From: Thermoactinomycetaceae bacterium
GTDB taxonomy: Bacteria > Bacillota > Bacilli > Thermoactinomycetales > Thermoactinomycetaceae
DNA length: 5,668 nt
Assembly: GCA_025449475.1 (NCBI GenBank)
Contig: JANWJM010000150.1
Span: 1-5,668, forward strand
Direction: 5' to 3'
Shown: positions 1 to 4,225 of the stretch, piece by piece
Layout of the letters: each line of letters begins with the position of its first letter
Numbering within the stretch: the first letter of the stretch is position 1
Program-made: the position numbers and the translations under genes
The notes under the pieces: model-generated
Seen by the model: the letters and a program-made list of their open reading frames with translations, nothing else
The model's database searches: none
What the model was told of the DNA's origin: nothing

Positions 1-786
1 TTCGTCATGATTTTAGCCGATATTGACATTTCTGTTGCTTCGATAGTCGCCCTTTCTTCTGTGGTGATGGGAGATCTTTATACAAAAGGGGTTCCAATGG
101 AACTCGCTATAGTTATTTGTTTATTGGTAGGAACCCTATGTGGACTTTTCAATGGCTTATTGATCGTGAAGTTTAAGGAATTGTCCGCGGTGATCGTCAC
201 ACTGATCACGATGATTTTATATCGAGGCATCGCTTATATGATCTTGGAGAATCAATCCGCTGGAAACTTTCCCTCATGGTTTGATTATCTTGGATGGGGT
301 TATGTGGGGCAAGTCCCTTTTATCTTTATTGTTTTTCTCATCTTTGCCATCATTTTTGGCCTCCTTCTGCATCGAACCAACTTTGGCAAAAAAGTTTATG
401 CGATTGGGTCAAATCCAACTGCAAGCCGGTTTTCCGGAATTGAAGTCGATCGGATCAAACTGATTGTCTTCACATTGACCGGATTGATGGCAGCAGTGAC
501 TGCTCTCTTCTTGACATCCAAGATGGGGAGTACACGACCCAATATTGCCACCATGTATGAATTGGAGGTCATTGCAATGGTCGCATTGGGGGGGGTGAGT
601 ACAGCTGGAGGAAAAGGTCGAATGATTGGAGCCGTGTTGGCAGTGTTTATCATTGGGTTTTTGCGTTATGGTTTAGGTTTGATCAATGTCCCTTCACAGA
701 CACAGTTGATTATTGTAGGTCTCTTGTTAATTGTTTCAGTGATGATTCCCAATCTCAATCTTCGAAAACTGTTTTCACGCAGGTAA
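1..786 (+). CDS. Sugar ABC transporter permease, RbsC/RhaP-Q/LsrD class (5' end outside window)
   Basis: This is an inner-membrane permease subunit of a carbohydrate-uptake (CUT2) ABC transporter, family BPD_transp_2. The frame is open from base 1, and the first visible residues include ADIDISVASI, the counterpart of the conserved G-x-IDLSVGS segment that normally lies some 60 residues into the protein. The ATG at base 7 is therefore internal and the gene is cut by the window edge. Of the 261 visible residues, hydrophobic segments lie near 36-56, 62-82, 105-123, 153-172, 205-227 and 235-253. The cytoplasmic family signature AIGSNPTASRFSGI (134-147) and MVALGGVSTAGGKG (193-206) are clear. A run of eight G (588-595) encodes the LGGV part. 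It ends 30 nt before the binding-protein start, so the two are co-transcribed. The IDISVAS and GLGLINVPSQ segments resemble rhamnose or Lsr permeases more than RbsC, but the substrate is inferred from the partner protein. Confidence 0.93.
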   Translation, partial: FVMILADIDISVASIVALSSVVMGDLYTKGVPMELAIVICLLVGTLCGLFNGLLIVKFKELSAVIVTLITMILYRGIAYMILENQSAGNFPSWFDYLGWGYVGQVPFIFIVFLIFAIIFGLLLHRTNFGKKVYAIGSNPTASRFSGIEVDRIKLIVFTLTGLMAAVTALFLTSKMGSTRPNIATMYELEVIAMVALGGVSTAGGKGRMIGAVLAVFIIGFLRYGLGLINVPSQTQLIIVGLLLIVSVMIPNLNLRKLFSRR

Positions 787-804
787 AAAATAATGAGAGG
801 AAAT

Positions 805-809
805 GGAGG
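805..809 (+). promoter_or_regulatory. Ribosome binding site of the binding-protein gene
   Basis: GGAGG lies 7 nt before the ATG at 817. It favours that ATG over the in-frame ATG at 793, which has no Shine-Dalgarno sequence at a usable distance and would put eight polar residues before the signal peptide. Confidence 0.8.
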
Positions 810-816
810 TTTACAA

Positions 817-1839
817 ATGAAAAAGTTATTTTCCTTAGGCTTGGCGATTCTCTTGGTTTTATCTGTGGTTGTGGGATGTAGTTCAACGAATGAGACCTCA
901 GACGGTGGAAAGAAAAAAGTGGCGCTTGTCTTTAAAAACACAGGAAACCCGTATGGTGAGAGAATGATGGATGGATTTAAAGAGGCAGTTGAAGAAGTGG
1001 GTGGTGAGGCAATTTACAAGGCTCCTGATCAACCTACTGCTGAAGCACAGATTCAGGTGATTGAAGAATTAATTGCTCAACGGGTTGATGCGATTGCCGT
1101 AGTGGCCAATGATTATGATGCGCTTCAACCATCCTTAAACAAGGCCAAGAATCGAGGCATTAAAGTTTTTTCAGTCGATTCCGCTGTCAATCCTGAAAGT
1201 CGGTTGGTACATGTGAACCAGGCGGATCCAGAACGTGTTGGACGCATTCAAATTGAAGCAGTCTCTGAAATGATTGGAGGCAAAGGAGAAATTGCCATTC
1301 TCAGCGCGACCTCTCAAGCAAGTAACCAGAACCTTTGGATTGAATGGATGAAGAAGGAGTTAGAAGATCCCAAGTATAAGGATATAGAATTAGTAAAGAT
1401 TGCGTATGGGGACGATCTGCGTGATAAAAGTGTCTCGGAAACAGAAGCGCTCCTCAAAACCTATCCCAATTTGAAAGCAATCATCGCTCCAACCACTGTG
1501 GGGATCGCAGCTGCTTCGAAGGTCATTCAAGATAAGGGATTACAAGGAAAAGTGATCGTGACAGGATTGGGATTGCCGAGTGAGATGGCAGAGTATATTA
1601 AAAACGGAGTTAGTCCATGGATGTACCTCTGGAATCCCATCGATGTGGGCTATCTCTCGGGGCATGTTGCCATTGCGTTAGCGGAGGAAAAAATCACTGG
1701 AAAAGTTGGAGAGAAATTGAATGCGGGTCGACTGGGTGAAAAAGAAGTGGTGGAAGATGGAGAAGGGACACAGATTATGCTGGGGGATCCATTTAAGTTT
1801 GACAAAGAGAACATTGATGAGTGGAAAGATGTCTATTGA
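817..1839 (+). CDS. RhaS-like sugar ABC transporter substrate-binding lipoprotein
   Basis: This is the extracellular, membrane-anchored solute-binding protein of the transporter whose permease lies upstream. It has 340 residues, a normal family length. The start at 817 gives a typical lipoprotein signal: MKK, a hydrophobic core, then lipobox VVGC with Cys21 as the lipidation site. The rest is a periplasmic-binding-protein type 1 fold (Peripla_BP_4), from KKVALVFKNTGNPYG (about 33-47) to the C-terminus. IIAPTTVG (222-229), VTGLGLPSEM and WNPIDVGY recall rhizobial RhaS. Against the AI-2 contacts known for LsrB (Lys, Asp, Asp, Gln, Pro, Ala), I align Lys40, Asp121, Asn170, Gln171, Pro225 and Thr227. 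Two of the six are changed, in the RhaS manner, so an automatic label of 'autoinducer-2 binding protein' would probably mislead. Rhamnose or a related deoxysugar is the best guess, not proven. It is the last gene before a strong terminator. The ATPase-permease-permease-binding protein order would match lsrACDB, but only its end is visible. Confidence 0.9.
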   Translation: MKKLFSLGLAILLVLSVVVGCSSTNETSDGGKKKVALVFKNTGNPYGERMMDGFKEAVEEVGGEAIYKAPDQPTAEAQIQVIEELIAQRVDAIAVVANDYDALQPSLNKAKNRGIKVFSVDSAVNPESRLVHVNQADPERVGRIQIEAVSEMIGGKGEIAILSATSQASNQNLWIEWMKKELEDPKYKDIELVKIAYGDDLRDKSVSETEALLKTYPNLKAIIAPTTVGIAAASKVIQDKGLQGKVIVTGLGLPSEMAEYIKNGVSPWMYLWNPIDVGYLSGHVAIALAEEKITGKVGEKLNAGRLGEKEVVEDGEGTQIMLGDPFKFDKENIDEWKDVY

Positions 1840-1971
1840 TCCTGTTCCACAAGTATGATCCGTTCCTTGCCAGAAAAGTTTGTCTTTCTTACAATGAAAT
1901 AGGCGGGAATCCAACTCCCGTGGAGACTGTCGATATGGAGGACTGCTAAGATATTCACTATGTAGCCCGAG
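1840..1971 (+). other. 3' untranslated region after the binding-protein gene
   Basis: These 132 bases lie between the stop codon and the terminator hairpin and show no convincing gene. A weak 5-bp hairpin, CGGGA (1904-1908) with TCCCG (1916-1920), has no T-tract. One frame stays open from a GTG at 1821 to TAA at 1947 (42 codons) but has no ribosome binding site and no recognisable product. Confidence 0.5.
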
Positions 1972-2000
1972 ATGGCTGCCAAGATGGCAGCCATTTTTAT
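1972..2000 (+). terminator. Rho-independent terminator of the transporter operon
   Basis: A perfect 9-bp stem, ATGGCTGCC (1972-1980) with GGCAGCCAT (1986-1994), encloses a 5-nt loop and runs into TTTTT and then A/T-rich sequence. It lies 132 nt after the binding-protein stop and ends the transporter transcript, separating it from the downstream operon. Confidence 0.9.
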
Positions 2001-2031
2001 ATTTAAGAACAACTACTGGAAACCTGTATTG

Positions 2032-2112
2032 ATTCTTTTCCTCCTTGAGGGATGGGTCTCTTCAGGGAATTGGTTAACTTTTCCTGCCGCGATTCCAAGA
2101 GAGGAAAAGAAT
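2032..2112. repeat. 81-nt imperfect inverted repeat between the two operons
   Basis: ATTCTTTTCCTC (2032-2043) is the exact reverse complement of GAGGAAAAGAAT (2101-2112). After a single bulged A (2100) pairing continues with CTTG (2044-2047) against CAAG (2096-2099), giving a 16-bp stem with one bulge. Inside it, AGGGAA (2064-2069) can pair with TTTCCT (2080-2085) with one G-U. A third copy of the CTTTTCCT core lies at 2078-2085. The element sits after the terminator and just before the promoter of the next operon. It could be a folded RNA, a protein-binding dyad or a small miniature-element relic. No target duplication is visible and no T-tract directly follows. The repeat is certain; its function is unknown. 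Confidence 0.6.
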
Positions 2113-2119
2113 TTACCCC

Positions 2120-2147
2120 TTGATTTTTAATGTTTTTATACTAAAAT
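2120..2147 (+). promoter_or_regulatory. Predicted sigma-A promoter of the SDR operon
   Basis: TTGATT (2120-2125, 4/6 to TTGACA) is followed after 16 nt by TAAAAT (2142-2147, 5/6 to TATAAT), with a T-rich spacer. The start would fall near 2154, about 55 nt before the first possible start codon. TATACT (2137-2142) is an alternative -10, but no -35 box lies at a good distance from it. The operator at 2157-2170 fits this placement. Confidence 0.55.
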
Positions 2148-2156
2148 AAAATAACA

Positions 2157-2170
2157 AGAAACCGATTTCC
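2157..2170. promoter_or_regulatory. LacI/CcpA-type operator O1
   Basis: AGAAACCGATTTCC has a central 12-bp dyad GAAACC/GATTTC with one mismatched pair around a central CG, the shape expected for LacI-family regulators. It lies at about +4 to +17 of the predicted promoter, where binding would block initiation. It differs from the perfect palindrome at 3395-3408 at only two of 14 positions. It also resembles a CcpA cre box without the outer T and A, so catabolite repression is an alternative to a pathway-specific repressor. No regulator gene lies in the window. Confidence 0.6.
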
Positions 2171-2203
2171 TATTTGATTCATATGTACCATTCGTACGAT
2201 AAC

Positions 2204-2211
2204 AGGAGGTG
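2204..2211 (+). promoter_or_regulatory. Strong Shine-Dalgarno that decides the SDR start
   Basis: AGGAGGTG is a full match to the anti-Shine-Dalgarno core. Its last three bases are the GTG at 2209, which therefore cannot be the start served by this site. The next in-frame initiator is CTG at 2218, 8 nt after AGGAGG, an ideal distance. Confidence 0.7.
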
Positions 2212-2217
2212 GATCAT

Positions 2218-2976
2218 CTGAATCCAAAGTTACTAGACAAAGTTGCAGTAGTAACGGGCGGTGGTAGAGGATTAGGATGGAGTATATCGAAAGCTTTGGC
2301 GCAAGCTGGAGCGAAAATTGCAATTGTATATCCACCGTTTGAACCATATCCCGAACAGAAAATGGAGGAGCTTCATTCACTTGGATGTCAGGCAAAAGCT
2401 TATGAAGCCGATGTAACCGACAGTCAAACAATCAAGCGAAGGATACAAGAGATCGTTGAAGATTTTGGTGGAATCGACATCTTGGTGAATAATGCCGGTA
2501 AATTGAATGAAACGCTGCTCATTGATATGGAAGAACATGAATGGAATGAGATCCTAGACACTGATCTAAAAAGTGTATTCATTGTAAGTAAAGCCGTACT
2601 TCCATATATGATGAAAGCGAAAAATGGCGCCATTATTAATATTGCTTCTCAATTGGGTTATAAAGGAGGCGTTGGCATTACACATTATTCCGCTGCTAAG
2701 GCAGGCGTGATTGCATTCACCAAATCATTAGCGCAAGAAGTGATCCCGCATGGGATCCGGGTGAACGCAGTTGCACCAGGACCAATCGTAACAGATATGA
2801 CAGCTCCTTTTATCAAAGACAAGGATTGGCTAGCTCAAAAAGAAAGCTCTGTTGCGATTGGACGGTTGGGAACCCCGGATGAAATTGCACCGACGGTGGT
2901 GTTTCTCGCTTCAGCCGATGCCAGTTTATACGTTGGTCAGACACTATTGCCAAACGGTGGAGGAGTTATGATTTGA
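2218..2976 (+). CDS. Classical SDR oxidoreductase, FabG-like
   Basis: A cytoplasmic NAD(P)-dependent short-chain dehydrogenase/reductase of 252 residues, the usual length for classical SDRs. In order: TGGGRGLG cofactor-binding turn (13-20), adenine-contact Asp65 in EADV, NNAG (91-94), catalytic Ser144 in NIASQLG, YSAAK with Tyr157 and Lys161, and the PG loop NAVAPGPIVTDM near 189-200. The tetrad Asn, seen as TNL in E. coli FabG, appears as Asp116 (TDLKSVF). The loop after beta-2 reads VYPPFEPYPEQ, without the usual Asp (NAD) or Arg (NADP) marker, so the cofactor is unclear. I chose CTG at 2218 because of the Shine-Dalgarno position. A gene caller limited to ATG/GTG/TTG would pick GTG at 2209, adding three residues, and there is no early in-frame ATG. 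It is the first gene of the operon, 21 nt before the cupin gene. Although FabG-like, the setting points to catabolic oxidation or reduction of a hydroxy/keto acid or its thioester, not fatty-acid synthesis. The substrate is unknown. Confidence 0.9.
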   Translation: MNPKLLDKVAVVTGGGRGLGWSISKALAQAGAKIAIVYPPFEPYPEQKMEELHSLGCQAKAYEADVTDSQTIKRRIQEIVEDFGGIDILVNNAGKLNETLLIDMEEHEWNEILDTDLKSVFIVSKAVLPYMMKAKNGAIINIASQLGYKGGVGITHYSAAKAGVIAFTKSLAQEVIPHGIRVNAVAPGPIVTDMTAPFIKDKDWLAQKESSVAIGRLGTPDEIAPTVVFLASADASLYVGQTLLPNGGGVMI

Positions 2977-2997
2977 AGATGTTGAAGGAGAATACAA

Positions 2998-3375
2998 ATG
3001 GATATCATAGATATAAGCAAAGTTGAAGGCACTCGATTTCCTGCGGGAAGACGCACAAAAGTTTTTATCGGTGCTCATAGCCCGATTCAAGCGAAAAATT
3101 TTGTCATGGGTTTCGTGGAGTTAGAACCCAATGGCAAGGTTCCGCTCCATTCCCACGAACAAGAAGAAGTGTATGTCATCCTTGAAGGAGAAGGGAAAAT
3201 TCGTGTAGGAGAAGAGGTTTCGAAGGTCAGAAGTGGCGTTGCGGTCTATGTGCCACCACATACCGAACATGAACTTATCAATGATAGTCATCAATTGATG
3301 AAGATGATGTTTACGTACTCACCAGCTGGGATCGTTTCACATTGGGAAGAAGAGAAAAAAGGGTTGATAAAATAG
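2998..3375 (+). CDS. Single-domain cupin protein
   Basis: A small cytoplasmic beta-barrel protein of 125 residues, Cupin_2 type. Motif 1 is G46-x4-H51-S-H53-x3-E57 with G64, and motif 2 is G80-x5-P86-P-H-x2-H91-x3-N95. The four usual metal ligands (His51, His53, Glu57, His91) are all present, so it probably binds a divalent metal. AAGGAG (2985-2990) lies 7 nt before the ATG. It follows the SDR stop by 21 nt and belongs to the same transcript. Single-domain cupins include isomerases, dioxygenases, decarboxylases and ligand sensors, and nothing here chooses among them. The operon suggests action on a sugar-derived or keto-acid intermediate. The C-terminus (SHWEEEKKGLIK) is charged. The stop is followed by T8 and a weak hairpin before the next gene. 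Confidence 0.88.
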   Translation: MDIIDISKVEGTRFPAGRRTKVFIGAHSPIQAKNFVMGFVELEPNGKVPLHSHEQEEVYVILEGEGKIRVGEEVSKVRSGVAVYVPPHTEHELINDSHQLMKMMFTYSPAGIVSHWEEEKKGLIK

Positions 3376-3393
3376 TTTTTTTTAACCCCTTTT
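3357..3393 (+). other. Weak hairpin at the cupin stop codon
   Basis: AAAAGGGTT (3357-3365) pairs with AACCCCTTTT (3384-3393) with one bulged C. The 18-nt loop contains the cupin stop codon and T8 (3376-3383). The T-tract is in the loop and only TTTT, itself part of the stem, ends the structure. It is therefore a poor terminator and may at most attenuate or stabilise the transcript. Confidence 0.3.
3365..3373 (+). promoter_or_regulatory. Possible internal extended -10 promoter before the hydratase gene
   Basis: TGATAAAAT fits the extended -10 pattern TGn-TAAAAT (5/6 in the hexamer). It overlaps the end of the cupin gene and predicts a start near 3380. The best upstream -35 candidate, TTGGGA (3342-3347), is poor and 20 nt away. 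What makes it notable is the perfect operator at 3395-3408, at about +15 to +28. Confidence 0.35.
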
Positions 3394-3394
3394 A

Positions 3395-3408
3395 GGAAAC
3401 CGGTTTCC
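3395..3408. promoter_or_regulatory. Perfect 14-bp palindromic operator O2
   Basis: GGAAACCGGTTTCC is an exact palindrome with a central CG, a typical LacI-family half-site arrangement. It matches 12 of 14 positions of the imperfect site at 2157-2170. It lies in the 46-nt gap between cupin and hydratase, ending one base before the hydratase ribosome binding site. It could repress an internal promoter, act as a roadblock, or pair with O1 by DNA looping over about 1.24 kb. Confidence 0.65.
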
Positions 3409-3409
3409 G

Positions 3410-3417
3410 AGGAGGTG
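3410..3417 (+). promoter_or_regulatory. Shine-Dalgarno of the hydratase gene
   Basis: AGGAGGTG places the TTG at 3422 as the start, 6 nt after GGAGG. No in-frame ATG exists near it. Confidence 0.8.
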
Positions 3418-3421
3418 ACAA

Positions 3422-4204
3422 TTGCTGATTCGTTTAGAGATTGATGATAAGCTTTCCGTTGCGACCATTTGGTTAAATCGTCCGTCAAAGTTGAATGCGT
3501 TATCAGAAGAAATGATGGAAGAACTGGATCAAGCGATCCATCGCGTGGAGGAGAAGTCGTTAAAGGAAGTTCGCTTGCTAGTGATTAAGTCATCTTGTGA
3601 AAGAGCTTTCTCGGTGGGTGCGGATATTCATGATTGGAGCCGTTATAACGTGAGTGAATCGTACCTTGCTTCCCAATTTGGAACACGCGTTTTTGGTCGT
3701 TTAGCCGCTTTAAAGATCCCTACTGTTGCTGTGCTTCATAAATGGGTTTTGGGTGGAGGATTGGAGTTGGCTCTCGCTTGTGATTTGCGTCTTGCAACAG
3801 AAGATACCGTTATCGGTTTTCCTGAAGCGAGTTTAGGAAATGCACCTGGTTGGGCTGGACTCAGTCGATTGGTTCCTTTAGTCGGAGCGAGCAAAGCCAA
3901 AGAAATGATTTTCACTGGAAAAAAATATACGGCTGAAGAAGCTTATCAAATGGGGATTATAAATGTCGTTGGCAGTGCTCAGAAAATCAAAGAAGAAGAA
4001 GAACGACTTATTCAAACGATTACAAAAAATGCACCCATTCCCATCATGCTTTCGAAAAGGCTGATTGACGAAATGGCGAATCATACGTCTTTATATAGCT
4101 TTATCGAAAGTCTAGAGGCAGGTCTTCATGCTGGAACCGTTGATCATCGAAGAGGAAAAGATGCCTATTTCAACAAATCAACGCCAATATTCACGGGTGA
4201 ATAG
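3422..4204 (+). CDS. Enoyl-CoA hydratase/isomerase family protein (crotonase fold)
   Basis: A cytoplasmic crotonase-superfamily enzyme of 260 residues, normal length, acting on acyl-CoA thioesters. The start is TTG. Visible motifs: WLNRPSKLNAL (17-27), oxyanion-hole AFSVGADI (62-69), LGGGLELALACD (110-121) and GFPEASLGNAPG (132-143). Both Glu residues that activate water in mitochondrial enoyl-CoA hydratase align, as Glu115 and Glu135, so a genuine hydratase or dehydratase activity is plausible; some relatives with the same fold are isomerases or hydrolases. The C-terminal part (TVDHRRGKDAYFNKSTPIFTGE) is the usual trimer-forming helical tail. A palindromic operator lies directly upstream, and the CoA-transferase gene follows 21 nt after the stop. 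With that transferase and the SDR it makes a short beta-oxidation-like set, which I infer from the gene combination. Confidence 0.92.
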   Translation: MLIRLEIDDKLSVATIWLNRPSKLNALSEEMMEELDQAIHRVEEKSLKEVRLLVIKSSCERAFSVGADIHDWSRYNVSESYLASQFGTRVFGRLAALKIPTVAVLHKWVLGGGLELALACDLRLATEDTVIGFPEASLGNAPGWAGLSRLVPLVGASKAKEMIFTGKKYTAEEAYQMGIINVVGSAQKIKEEEERLIQTITKNAPIPIMLSKRLIDEMANHTSLYSFIESLEAGLHAGTVDHRRGKDAYFNKSTPIFTGE

Positions 4205-4225
4205 TTTGACAAAGTGAGGGATTGT

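Noticed and set aside
793..816. Eight-residue N-terminal extension of the binding protein from ATG 793
   Set aside because: The ATG at 817 has GGAGG at 7 nt and begins a standard lipoprotein signal; the extension would contain that Shine-Dalgarno.
943..949. GGAAACC, identical to a half-site of the operator, in the binding-protein gene
   Set aside because: It lies in coding sequence with no matching second half, and a 7-mer is expected by chance.
1678..1914. Minus-strand open frame over the 3' end of the binding-protein gene; other minus-strand frames across the window are similar
   Set aside because: They lie opposite well-supported genes, lack ribosome binding sites and give no recognisable proteins.
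1821..1949. 42-codon open frame overlapping the end of the binding-protein gene, ending in TAA at 1947
   Set aside because: Its first possible start (GTG 1821) lies inside the upstream gene, it has no Shine-Dalgarno sequence, and I recognise nothing in the peptide. Most likely chance.
2183..2221. 12-codon ATG frame whose TGA overlaps the CTG start of the SDR, a possible leader peptide
   Set aside because: No ribosome binding site precedes the ATG, and the strong Shine-Dalgarno lies inside it.
3357..3393. True rho-independent terminator after the cupin gene
   Set aside because: The stem is A/T-rich with a bulge, the T8 run is in the loop, and the palindromic operator and next gene follow at once. 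Recorded only as a weak hairpin.
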